DNA from: Hymenobacter polaris
Lineage (GTDB): Bacteria; Bacteroidota; Bacteroidia; Cytophagales; Hymenobacteraceae
Length of the DNA stretch: 64,000 bases
Assembly: GCF_012927305.1 (NCBI RefSeq)
Contig: NZ_JABBGH010000003.1
Span: 1,054,001 to 1,118,000 of the forward strand
Reading direction: 5' to 3'
The notes under the pieces were generated by a model that was not told the DNA's origin, did not search any database, and saw only the letters and a program-made list of their open reading frames with translations. A program made the translations under genes and the position numbers. This document shows, one piece after another, positions 25,108-32,901 of this stretch. Positions within the stretch are counted from its first letter, which is position 1; the number at the start of each line of letters is the position of its first letter.

Positions 25108-25296
25108 AAGTTTAGGAGCCGCCCAGGCTTGGGGACCTGGTTACCCACAAGCTCGCCCGTAGGTTGCGCTGGTGCTGCCAGCCCTAGGGCCTTATGCCCG
25201 TAGGTAGCTTGGGTCGCTGCGGGTAGAGCAACCCTAGGGGCTGGCAGCGGCAGAAATTTTGGTAGGCAGCCGGTGCCGTTGCGGGGCAGGCAGCCA

Positions 25297-25327
25297 TTGG
25301 AAAAGCGGCTAAAAAGGGGTATCTTCG
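25297..25327 (+). promoter_or_regulatory. Bacteroidota-type promoter for the 25376 gene
   Basis: TTG at 25297-25299, a 20-base spacer, then TATCTTCG at 25320-25327 (7 of 8 matches to TAnnTTTG). Spacing fits the -33/-7 pattern of the Bacteroidota housekeeping sigma factor. The start codon is 48 bases downstream. Confidence 0.55.
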
Positions 25328-25375
25328 TAAGGAAGGCTGCCCGGCCGCGTGGGCCGGCTTGCTGAGTACTTGGCT

Positions 25376-26989
25376 ATGAGACAATTTCTTACTATCCTCT
25401 TGGTTTTGGGGGCGTTGGGCGCCCGCGCGCAGCGCCACCCCGCGCCGCCCCCGCCGCCCGATGCGCCCCAGCAGCTGGCGCGCGCCGAGCTGCTGCTCGA
25501 CCCCGACCTAGACGAGGTACAGGTGCAGGCCCTGCCCGCCGACACGTCGGTGGTGCTCTTCATCCGGCACCAGGCGCCGGGGCAGCGCCAGGTGCGCTAC
25601 GCCTTTCAGCGCTATGGCCTGCAGCTGCGCCTGCGCGATGAGGAAGCGGTGGAGATTCCGGCCGAGTTTGAGCTGCGCCGCATGTGCAGCGAGCCGGGCG
25701 TGGTGTACGCCCTCTTTAGCGCCCTCGATGGCAAGGGGCGGCTGCTGGCGGCGGCCTACGACGTGCGCGGCGGCCAGGTGCGGGTGCAGGCCTTCGACAC
25801 CAAGCTGACCCGGCAGGTGGGAGCCCTCAAGGCCCTGAATGGCCGGCTGCTGGCCAACGTATCGCTCAGCGACGACCAGCACCAGACGGTATTGCTGCTC
25901 GATGTGGCCAGCGGCAAGTTTCAGTTTTTGCCCACCGTGTATGAGCCGCTCAACAGCGAGCTAACCAGCGTGGCCGACCGCCCCGGCCGCCGGGCCGAAT
26001 TTGTGCTCAGCCAAAGCAACGGCCGCAAGCAGCGCCTCATGCTCAAGCGCCTCTCGGCCGAGCAGGGCGAGCTGCTCAACTCGGAAATGGTGCAAACCGA
26101 GAGTGAGCGCAGCCTGCTGACGGCCCAACTGAGCCCGCCGGCCGATACCACCACGCGCCTGCTGGCCGGTACCTACGCTCTGCGCGACGTGCAGTACGCC
26201 CAAGGCTTGTTCGCCACCGACCTCACCAAGTCCGCCAATGCCGCCAGCAAGTCGGCGCTGCGCTTCTACGATTTCCGGCGCTTGCGGCACTTCTTCGACT
26301 ACCTCAACCCCGCCCATGAGGCCCGCCTGCGCGACCGCGCTGCTCGCCGCGAGGCCCGGGCGGCGGCCCCCATTCGCTGGCGCTACCACCTGCTGCTGCA
26401 CGAGCTGCTGCCCCAGCCGGGCGGCGGCTACACGCTGGTGGCTGAGGTGTACACGCCCCAGTATACCTACCCCAGCAATGGCTACGGCAATGGCATGTTT
26501 ACGCCCCTGGCAACCACCTATGCCGGCGGCCCCCGCACCCTAGGCATGCCCGGCGGCTACTATGGCGGGGGCCGGGTGCTGCTAGGCTTTCGCACCTCGC
26601 ACGTGCTGGTGTGCGGCTTCGACAAGCGCGGCGGCCTGCTCTGGGACAATACCTACGTGGTGACGTCCGACGTCGTGCGCTCGGAGCTAGAGGAAGCCGT
26701 GCAGCCTCTTACGCTGGCCGATGGCCGGGTGGTGCTGGCATACCTCAACACCGAAAACGAGCTGCACTATAAGTGCATCAACCAGGGCGAGGCCGGCGCC
26801 AACGACCGCCAGGTGCCCTTGCTTACGTACAGCACCGATGGCAAAACCCCTGATAAAGTGCTCCATACCAGCCAGCCCGAACTGATGCCCTGGGCCGAAA
26901 ACCAGTTTGTGGCCAGCGGCTTCCAGCGCGTGCGCAGCGGCCAGGGCCCCGAGCGGCAGGTGTTCTTCTTGCAAGCCCTGCGCTTCTAG
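25376..26989 (+). CDS. Secreted protein of unknown function
   Basis: A 537-residue protein. I chose ATG 25376 because it begins a clear Sec signal (RQFLTILLVLGALGARAQ); an in-frame GTG at 25349 adds nine residues and spoils it. The mature protein is rich in beta-strand-like segments with Leu/Arg/Asp alternation, and ends EIN-type text LQALRF. Residues 370-420 hold a Gly/Tyr/Pro-rich stretch (YTYPSNGYGNGMF, GMPGGYYGGG). The layout suggests a beta-propeller-like extracytoplasmic protein, but I cannot name a family. It is preceded by a convincing promoter and followed by an inverted repeat. Confidence 0.75.
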   Translation: MRQFLTILLVLGALGARAQRHPAPPPPPDAPQQLARAELLLDPDLDEVQVQALPADTSVVLFIRHQAPGQRQVRYAFQRYGLQLRLRDEEAVEIPAEFELRRMCSEPGVVYALFSALDGKGRLLAAAYDVRGGQVRVQAFDTKLTRQVGALKALNGRLLANVSLSDDQHQTVLLLDVASGKFQFLPTVYEPLNSELTSVADRPGRRAEFVLSQSNGRKQRLMLKRLSAEQGELLNSEMVQTESERSLLTAQLSPPADTTTRLLAGTYALRDVQYAQGLFATDLTKSANAASKSALRFYDFRRLRHFFDYLNPAHEARLRDRAARREARAAAPIRWRYHLLLHELLPQPGGGYTLVAEVYTPQYTYPSNGYGNGMFTPLATTYAGGPRTLGMPGGYYGGGRVLLGFRTSHVLVCGFDKRGGLLWDNTYVVTSDVVRSELEEAVQPLTLADGRVVLAYLNTENELHYKCINQGEAGANDRQVPLLTYSTDGKTPDKVLHTSQPELMPWAENQFVASGFQRVRSGQGPERQVFFLQALRF

Positions 26990-27021
26990 GGACTGAGTAA
27001 GAACCGGGTCAAATAACCCGC

Positions 27022-27115
27022 CTGTCATTGCGAGCTTGCGCAGCAATCGCACCAGAACAACTGCCCTAGAGGGTCGTCCGGGTTGCGATTGCTTCGCTTG
27101 CGCTCGCAATGACAG
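27022..27115. repeat. Inverted repeat, CATTGCGAG family
   Basis: The arms CTGTCATTGCGAGC... (27022-27054) and ...GCTCGCAATGACAG (27081-27115) pair with small interruptions around a loop of about 30 bases. It lies between the stop of the secreted-protein gene and rnhB. It looks like a REP/MITE-type intergenic palindrome, unrelated in sequence to the CATGCTGAGC family at 43-54 kb. Confidence 0.7.
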
Positions 27116-27188
27116 CCGCCTTGTTTTGGCCTTGCTTACCCCCTAGGGCCGACTTTTACGCTATGTCAGCCTTTTTCCTAAGCCCCGG

Positions 27189-27776
27189 ATGCTGCCCACC
27201 CCTCTGCTAGCCAGCCACACGGGCCACCCGCTGGAGGCGGGCCTTGATGAGGCGGGGCGCGGGTGCCTGGCCGGGCCCGTGTTTGCGGCCGCCGTCATTC
27301 TGCCGCCCGATTTCAATCCGGCCTTCCTCACCGACTCGAAGCAGGTGAGCGCCCGCCGCCGCGAGGTGCTGCGTGTGGCCATTTGCGCCGAGGCGGTGGC
27401 CTGGGCCGTGGCCGAAGCCAGCCCCGACGAAATTGCGGCCCTCAACATTGCGCAGGCCAGCTACCTGGCTATGCACCGGGCGGTGGCGGCCCTAGGGGTG
27501 CCCGCCGCCCACCTGCTGGTTGATGGCAACCGGTTTCGGCCCCACCCCACTATTCCGCACACGTGCATGGTGGGGGGCGATGGCCGCTTCCGCCACATCG
27601 CGGCGGCCTCCATCCTGGCCAAAACCTTTCGCGACGAGCGTATGAGCAAGCTGGCCCAGGAGTTTCCGGCCTACGGCTGGCAGCAAAACGCGGGCTACCC
27701 TACCGCCGCGCACCGGGCCGCCATCCGCGCACACGGCCCCACGCCCCACCACCGCCTAGGGTTCCGGCTGCTCTAA
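27189..27776 (+). CDS. rnhB: Ribonuclease HII
   Basis: A 195-residue endonuclease that cuts the RNA strand of RNA-DNA hybrids and removes single ribonucleotides from DNA. GLDEAGRGCLAGPV near residue 20 carries the first two acidic catalytic residues and the GRG motif that senses the ribonucleotide. DSKQVS, LLVDGNRF (third acidic residue) and AASILAKTFRDERM follow in family order. Length is usual for the family. The start ATG 27189 leaves a short N-terminal extension before the catalytic strand. No operon partner is evident; the next gene begins about 100 bases later. Confidence 0.94.
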   Translation: MLPTPLLASHTGHPLEAGLDEAGRGCLAGPVFAAAVILPPDFNPAFLTDSKQVSARRREVLRVAICAEAVAWAVAEASPDEIAALNIAQASYLAMHRAVAALGVPAAHLLVDGNRFRPHPTIPHTCMVGGDGRFRHIAAASILAKTFRDERMSKLAQEFPAYGWQQNAGYPTAAHRAAIRAHGPTPHHRLGFRLL

Positions 27777-27872
27777 AAAGCAGGTGGCGCGCAAAAACCG
27801 ACTTTGTCGCGGGCGCGTGCAACCGTGGTGGCTGCGGTCCGGTCAAGGCCGTAACCTAGCTACCCTACCCGT

Positions 27873-28298
27873 ATGAACCGCGTCTTTGCCTTGCTTGCTG
27901 CCACACTAGCCCTAGGGGGTACCGCCTGCCAAAAAACCGAAGCGCTGCCCCAGGGCCAAGGCTTGGTAGGCGAGTGGAACTGGGTGCAAAGCCGGGGCGG
28001 CCTGACCGGCAACCAAACCTATACCCCGGCCTCGACGGGCACCACCATACGCTGGGTATTCCGGGCCGATAGTACCGTGCAGGTGAGCACAACCCGGCAG
28101 GGAGTGACGCAGCCTATGCAAATGGGAACCTACTCGCTAGGGGTAGCCAAGAGCATTTACAGCGGTCAACCCGCCCGGGCGTTAACCATCCGTTTAAAGC
28201 AAGCTCAAACCTATATACTTAGCGAGCTTAGCAGTAACCGGCTAGTAGTGGATGATAACGCGTATGATGGCTTCGGCGATACCTACGAGCGTCTCTAA
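27873..28298 (+). CDS. Putative lipoprotein, lipocalin-like
   Basis: A 141-residue protein with a lipoprotein signal (lipobox GTAC, cysteine near 19). The remaining residues include GLVGEWNWVQSRGG followed by alternating strands and RWVFRADSTVQV, which resembles the small lipocalin-like (Lipocalin_4/5) lipoproteins abundant in Bacteroidota. Function is unknown. It converges on the response-regulator gene with only 12 bases between stops and no hairpin. Confidence 0.75.
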   Translation: MNRVFALLAATLALGGTACQKTEALPQGQGLVGEWNWVQSRGGLTGNQTYTPASTGTTIRWVFRADSTVQVSTTRQGVTQPMQMGTYSLGVAKSIYSGQPARALTIRLKQAQTYILSELSSNRLVVDDNAYDGFGDTYERL

Positions 28299-28310
28299 GT
28301 GGCTACTCCA

Positions 28311-28754
28311 CTACCTGTTCTTCAGCTGGAGCAAATCCAGAAATAAGCTGAAGCTATCGACGCCGCCGCCGCCTTCTCCAAACGAGTCGAAAGTGAGGGG
28401 CTTGATGATGTAGCCGCTCACGCCCAGCTCCCGAGCCCCCGAGCGGTCAAGGTCGAGGTCGGAAGTGGTCATAATAAACACGTTGAGGTCGCTAAATTCG
28501 GGGTCGTTGCGCACTATTTTCAGCAGCTCCAGGCCATTGAGGCGCGGCATGTTCAGGTCGAGCATAACCAGGCTGGGGCGGTTGATTTTGGTTTCGCCGT
28601 TTTCGCCGCGCAGCAGGTTCAGGGCTTCGCGGCCGTTGCGGGCGTGCACGAGGGGCACGGTGATGTTTTGCTTGCGCAGCTCGCGCTGCACGTTCATCAC
28701 ATCCATCTGGTCGTCTTCGACTAGCAGAATGGACGGGGAAGAATCAGGAGACAT
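28311..28754 (-). CDS. Response regulator, single receiver domain
   Basis: A 147-residue CheY-like protein with no output domain. I chose ATG 28754; an earlier in-frame start at 28796 adds a tail without homology. SILLVEDDQMD carries the acidic metal-binding pair, LVMLDLNMP the phospho-acceptor Asp, MTTSD the switch Thr/Ser, and YIIKPL the conserved Lys. Such Bacteroidota receivers are usually paired with a neighbouring hybrid or CHASE/GAF kinase. The gene lies 86 bases downstream of the histidine kinase gene, on the same strand. Signal output must go through another protein. Confidence 0.92.
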   Translation of the reverse strand: MSPDSSPSILLVEDDQMDVMNVQRELRKQNITVPLVHARNGREALNLLRGENGETKINRPSLVMLDLNMPRLNGLELLKIVRNDPEFSDLNVFIMTTSDLDLDRSGARELGVSGYIIKPLTFDSFGEGGGGVDSFSLFLDLLQLKNR

Positions 28755-28840
28755 GGAAGAGGCAAATAAAGCGGCGCCACCGCTGGGCACCTTCACGTAA
28801 GCTTAACGCAAGCGCTGGTGAAAAGATGTGAGTGAGGGCC

Positions 28841-30394
28841 CTAGGCCGGGTGGGCAGCTACCAGCTGAGCCGCCGGCACGGCGGCGCCCGCCGAGACGGC
28901 GGCCGGCTTCTTGGGCCAGGTAAATACGAACGTGGCGCCCTGCCCCTCGGCCGATTCGACGGTGATGCGCCCGCCCTGGCGCTCCACTATCTTCTTCACG
29001 ATGGCCAGGCCCACGCCGGTGCTTTCCAGGGCATCGCGCTCCACCAGGGTCTGGAAAATAATGAAAATGCGCTCGTGGTACTCTGGCGCAATGCCCGGCC
29101 CGTCGTCCTGTACCGAAAAGCGGTAAAACTGCTCGTTCAGGTCGTCGCAGCCAATGCGGATGGTGCCGGTGCTCGGGTGGTCATGGTACTTGATGGCGTT
29201 GGAAATCAAGTTGCTAAATACCTGATGCAGCTGCGTGCGGTTGGTGTCGAAGGTGGGCAGGAAGAAGGGCAGTTCCAGGTGCATGCCGTCGGGCAGGCCA
29301 ATGGTATCGGCTATTTCACGCAGCAGCTGGCGCACGAACACCGGCTCGGTAGCTTCCACTACCTTGCCCACCCGCGCTAGCGACAGAATGCCCGTAATCA
29401 GGTTTTCCATACGGTGCACGCGCTGGCGCATCAAGGCCAGAAACTCGCGGATGTGGGGCGGCAGGCCCTCCTGGCCCATGTCCTCCTCAATCCAGCGCGA
29501 GGCGCTTTCGATGCCGCGCAGCGGGGCCTTCAAGTCGTGCGACACCACGTAGGCAAACTGGTCCAGCTCCTGGTTGCGGCGTTCCAGTTGGCCGATGTTT
29601 TCGCCAATAGTGCGGGCCATGGTGTTGAGGGCCATCGTCAGCTCGGTTACCTCGTCGTGCTCGGTATCCACAATCTGAGTGTGATAGTCGCCCTCGGCCA
29701 GGCGGCGAGCCAGCCGTATCATGCTGCGCAGGCGGCGCGACAGCAGCCGCACAATGTAGAGCGCCCACAGCAGCCCAAACACCAGCGCCGCCCCGGTAAT
29801 AAGGCCCGAGAGCTTCTGGGCGCGGTCGATGCTGTCGGCCAGGCGCTGGCGCTGGCCTAGGCGCATCTTGTTTTCCACGCGGTCGAAGTTGCCCATCTGC
29901 ATCCGGATGGCGTCCATGAGCTGCTTGCCCGCGAGCGACTCTACCAAGTAGCGGTGAGGCATGCCAGCGGTGCCCGTCTGCGCGTCGTTGCGCAGGCGGG
30001 CGGCGCGCTTCTCGCTAATCATCAGGTGCGTGTAGGCCGACCATTGGTCGAAATAATGCTGCGTAGAATCGAGGCGCTGGCGCTGGTCGGGCTCTAGCTG
30101 CAGCTCCTCGCGCAGCTGCTGGAAGCGGTGCAGCAAGTCGCGCTCGCCGTTGTAGTAAGGCTCCAAAATCTGCTCGTTGCCCAGCAGCAGGTAGCCTCGA
30201 AAGCCCGTTTCCATGTCAATAATGCTGCGCAGCAGCGTGGTGCCGTCGGCCGACACGTGCTGGCTGGCTTCTACGCGCTGCGAGTTGCGCAGCACCTGCT
30301 CGGCTAAGCGGTAGTTCACGAGCACCACGGCCGCAAACAAGCCCAGCAGCAGCAAAAACCCCGCGAACAGCTTGGTAGCGAGTTTAATTTTCAT
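28841..30394 (-). CDS. CHASE3-HAMP sensor histidine kinase
   Basis: A 517-residue membrane kinase. TM1 is at about 8-28 and TM2 at about 197-217. Between them is a helical periplasmic CHASE3-type sensor (DMETGFRGYLLLGNEQILEPY is diagnostic). HAMP follows (RLARRLAEGDYHTQI), then HisKA with the phospho-acceptor His286 in SHDLKAPLRGIE. The ATPase domain has NAIKYH (N box), DDGPGIAPEYHERIF (G1/F boxes) and GVGLAIVKKIVE (G2). It likely phosphorylates the adjacent receiver protein. The next gene upstream encodes a zinc-binding CZB protein 29 bases away, so the three probably form one operon. The signal sensed is unknown. Confidence 0.93.
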   Translation of the reverse strand: MKIKLATKLFAGFLLLLGLFAAVVLVNYRLAEQVLRNSQRVEASQHVSADGTTLLRSIIDMETGFRGYLLLGNEQILEPYYNGERDLLHRFQQLREELQLEPDQRQRLDSTQHYFDQWSAYTHLMISEKRAARLRNDAQTGTAGMPHRYLVESLAGKQLMDAIRMQMGNFDRVENKMRLGQRQRLADSIDRAQKLSGLITGAALVFGLLWALYIVRLLSRRLRSMIRLARRLAEGDYHTQIVDTEHDEVTELTMALNTMARTIGENIGQLERRNQELDQFAYVVSHDLKAPLRGIESASRWIEEDMGQEGLPPHIREFLALMRQRVHRMENLITGILSLARVGKVVEATEPVFVRQLLREIADTIGLPDGMHLELPFFLPTFDTNRTQLHQVFSNLISNAIKYHDHPSTGTIRIGCDDLNEQFYRFSVQDDGPGIAPEYHERIFIIFQTLVERDALESTGVGLAIVKKIVERQGGRITVESAEGQGATFVFTWPKKPAAVSAGAAVPAAQLVAAHPA

Positions 30395-30423
30395 AAAAAA
30401 AGCGCCGAAGCGCTGTCAGCTAG

Positions 30424-30801
30424 CTAGTTATCAACGTTGGCAGTACGCACTTGGGCCTCAATGGTTCGTAGCAGCTGCGTAATAACGTCGGCCGTGTGCT
30501 GCACGTTGGCAAAGCCCGCCTTGGCCTGGTCGGGCTGCCCGGCCCGAAATAAATCCATGAGTTGGTTGGCTTGCTGGTGAATATGGCGGTGCTGCTGGTC
30601 GAGGGCCTTCATTTCGGGCACCTGGCGGTAGGCCCCGCGGCGGCGCTCGGCTATCCACTGGCCCAGCACGCACTGCGCGGGGTCGCGCAAGGGCCCCTCG
30701 GCGCTGTTGTTGCCATACAAGAAGGAGCGCAGCCGGGCCTTAAAAGCCAGGTGCTTCACCAGGGCCGATTCAAAATCCTGTTTTATCTCGTCAGAGTTCA
30801 T
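30424..30801 (-). CDS. Stand-alone CZB (chemoreceptor zinc-binding) domain protein
   Basis: A 125-residue cytoplasmic helical protein. The published CZB pattern is complete: His17 followed by an aromatic at +3, then Cys44 in CVLGQW, then His71 and His75 (H-x3-H). In characterised CZB proteins this 3His/1Cys site binds zinc tightly and responds to oxidants such as hypochlorite. Usually the domain is fused to chemoreceptors or diguanylate cyclases; here it stands alone, immediately before a histidine kinase and receiver. It may feed zinc or redox status into that pathway, which is inference. It diverges from gcvT. Confidence 0.85.
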   Translation of the reverse strand: MNSDEIKQDFESALVKHLAFKARLRSFLYGNNSAEGPLRDPAQCVLGQWIAERRRGAYRQVPEMKALDQQHRHIHQQANQLMDLFRAGQPDQAKAGFANVQHTADVITQLLRTIEAQVRTANVDN

Positions 30802-30847
30802 ACGGCGCTTGTATACGCAAGCCGGGCCGCCGGGGCCGGGCCGCCCG

Positions 30848-30855
30848 TAGCTTTG
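30848..30855 (+). promoter_or_regulatory. Candidate -7 box for gcvT
   Basis: TAGCTTTG is a perfect TAnnTTTG match, 34 bases before ATG 30890. The -33 region is GC-rich without TTG. Confidence 0.45.
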
Positions 30856-30889
30856 TGGGCGAGTAACCCCCTAGGCTTCTTCTTTCGTT

Positions 30890-32002
30890 ATGGATTCGAC
30901 CCCGCTCAAAACCGTTGCCCTGCACGACACCCACCAGCAGCTCGGCGCCAAAATCGTCCCCTTCGCCGGCTACGCCATGCCCGTGCGCTACTCTTCCGAC
31001 TTAGAGGAGCACCACGCTGTGCGCCGCGGCGTGGGCATCTTCGACGTGTCGCACATGGGCGAGTTTCGGGTGCGCGGCCCCCAGGCGCTCGGCCTCATCC
31101 AGCGCACCACCAGCAACGACGCCAGTAAGCTTACGCCCGGCAAGGCCCAGTACTCGTGCCTGCCCAACAACGAGGGCGGCATCGTGGACGACCTGCTGGT
31201 GTACATGCTGGGCGAGGAGGACTACTTTTTGGTGGTGAACGCCTCCAACATCGACAAGGACTGGCAGTGGCTGCAGGCCCACAACACCGAAGGTGCCGAG
31301 CTGGAAAACGTGTCGGACGAGCTGAGCCTTTTCGCCGTGCAGGGCCCTAGGGCCGCCCAGGCGCTGCAAGGCCTGACGAACGTGCCGCTGACCGACATCC
31401 CCTATTACAGCTTTGTGCAGGGCACGCTGGCGGGCGTCGAAGGCGTCATAATCTCGGCCACCGGCTACACCGGCGCAGGCGGCTTCGAGCTGTACGTGCC
31501 CAACGCCCACGCCGCCGCGGTGTGGCAAAAAATTATGGAAGCCGGCCAGCCCTACGGCATCCGCCCCATCGGGCTGGGCGCGCGCGACACGCTGCGCCTC
31601 GAAATGGGCTACTGCCTCTACGGCAACGACATCACCGACACCACGTCGCCGCTCGAAGCTGGCCTGGGCTGGATTACCAAATTTACCAAGCCTTTCACCA
31701 ACAGCGACAACCTTAAAAAGCAGAAAGAAGCCGGCGTGGCGCGCAAGCTGGTGGGCTTCGTGATGAACGGCCCCGGCGGCCTGCCCCGCGCCCACTACCC
31801 GCTGGTAGATGCCACCGGCGCTTCTATTGGCGAAGTCACCAGCGGCGGCCAGTCGCCCACTCTGGGCCGGGGCATCGGCCTGGGCTACGTGCAAACCGAG
31901 CTGGCCGCGCCGGGCACGCCAATCTTCGTGCAGGTGCGCGGTAAAAACCTGCCCGCCACGGTGAGCAAGCTGCCGCTGGTAAAAGGCACGGAGGAGGCCT
32001 AG
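30890..32002 (+). CDS. gcvT: Glycine cleavage system aminomethyltransferase (T protein)
   Basis: A 370-residue enzyme that transfers the methylene unit from the aminomethyl-lipoyl H protein to tetrahydrofolate, releasing ammonia. IVPFAGYAMPVRY at the N-terminus, DVSHMGEFRVRG, and GGIVDDLLVYML, which carries the catalytic Asp, are T-protein signatures. GYTGAGGFELY and GLGARDTLRLEMGYCLYGNDI bind folate. Length and the absence of extra domains fit GcvT rather than the YgfZ or sarcosine oxidase relatives. The H and P protein genes are not in this window. The stop codon lies within a CCTAGG palindrome and is followed by an inverted repeat. Confidence 0.94.
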   Translation: MDSTPLKTVALHDTHQQLGAKIVPFAGYAMPVRYSSDLEEHHAVRRGVGIFDVSHMGEFRVRGPQALGLIQRTTSNDASKLTPGKAQYSCLPNNEGGIVDDLLVYMLGEEDYFLVVNASNIDKDWQWLQAHNTEGAELENVSDELSLFAVQGPRAAQALQGLTNVPLTDIPYYSFVQGTLAGVEGVIISATGYTGAGGFELYVPNAHAAAVWQKIMEAGQPYGIRPIGLGARDTLRLEMGYCLYGNDITDTTSPLEAGLGWITKFTKPFTNSDNLKKQKEAGVARKLVGFVMNGPGGLPRAHYPLVDATGASIGEVTSGGQSPTLGRGIGLGYVQTELAAPGTPIFVQVRGKNLPATVSKLPLVKGTEEA

Positions 32003-32005
32003 GCT

Positions 32006-32127
32006 GATGTAGAAAATGTAGTGAATGCGAAAAATGTGAAAATGAAAAGGAGCGGTTAGGAAAGCTGCATTTCACATGCCTCTCACCTCATTTTCACATC
32101 TTTCACATTCACTACATTTTCTACATT
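32006..32127. repeat. Long inverted repeat between gcvT and the comB-like gene
   Basis: Two 40-base arms (32006-32045 and 32088-32127) are complementary at all but about two positions. They are AT-rich, built from short GTGAA/TGTAG units. The loop is about 42 bases. It starts four bases after the gcvT stop and ends three bases before the TTG start at 32131. It could stop gcvT transcription or fold over the next ribosome-binding region. Confidence 0.75.
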
Positions 32128-32130
32128 CTT

Positions 32131-32850
32131 TTGAAATTAGACATTTGTTTCTCGCCCGAGCTGCTGCCCCTCTACGACCTGCGCGGCCAGGTAGCCGTGA
32201 TAGTGGACGTGCTGCGGGCCACCAGCACCATTGCCACGGCCCTGGCCGCGGGCGTAACGGAGGTGTACCCGGTGGGTAGCTTGGACGAGTGCGCCGCCCT
32301 GGGCCGCGAGCACGGCTGCCTCACCGCCGCCGAGCGCGACGGCGTGGCGGCCGCCGGCTTCGACATGGGCAACTCGCCCTTCGAGCTGCTGCACGAGGAT
32401 TTTCCGGTGCGGGGCCGCGCCCTGGCCATCAGTACCACCAACGGCACCAAGGCGCTCCTAGGGTCGCTCAGTGCCGAAGCCATCGTGTGCGGCGCCTTCC
32501 TGAACCTGCAGGCGGTGGCCGAGTTCTGCGCCGCGCAACAGCGCGACATCTTGGTGGTAGCTGCTGGCTGGAAGGGCCAGTTCTGCCTCGAAGACACGCT
32601 GCTGGGCGGGGCCCTGGCCGAGCGCCTGTTGCCCCTGGGCCTCGACATCAGCCACTCCGACGCCGCCCTGGCCGCCCACGAGCTGTGGCAAAACGCCCAG
32701 GCCGACCTACCCGGCTACCTGCTGCAGTCGGCCGCCGTGCGCCGCCTGCGCAAGCTAGAGGCCAACGACGACTTCGTGTTTTGCACCAAAATCGACATTT
32801 ACCCCGAGGTGCTGCCGCTTTGGGACGGGCAGAAGCTGGTGCGGAGGTAA
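32131..32850 (+). CDS. comB: 2-phosphosulfolactate phosphatase family protein (ComB-like)
   Basis: A 239-residue protein. The N-terminus KLDICFSP, then VIVDVLRATSTIATAL and GNSPFELL, are family hallmarks of ComB, which hydrolyses 2-phosphosulfolactate to sulfolactate. STTNGTKALLG and AAGWKGQFCLEDTLLGG follow in order. The start is TTG, directly after the inverted repeat; no ATG exists nearby in frame, and the N-terminus aligns with family starts. Methanogens use ComB for coenzyme M; in Bacteroidota the physiological role is unsettled, with links to sulfonate metabolism possible. No other com genes are visible. Confidence 0.85.
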   Translation: MKLDICFSPELLPLYDLRGQVAVIVDVLRATSTIATALAAGVTEVYPVGSLDECAALGREHGCLTAAERDGVAAAGFDMGNSPFELLHEDFPVRGRALAISTTNGTKALLGSLSAEAIVCGAFLNLQAVAEFCAAQQRDILVVAAGWKGQFCLEDTLLGGALAERLLPLGLDISHSDAALAAHELWQNAQADLPGYLLQSAAVRRLRKLEANDDFVFCTKIDIYPEVLPLWDGQKLVRR

Positions 32851-32901
32851 CGTTTCGTAGCTTACGGAGGTACTTGCCCTCAACTACCTAACCGTCTCAC
32901 G

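Noticed and set aside
30802..30889. Glycine riboswitch ahead of gcvT
   Set aside because: The gap is under 90 bases and shows no conserved glycine-aptamer elements.
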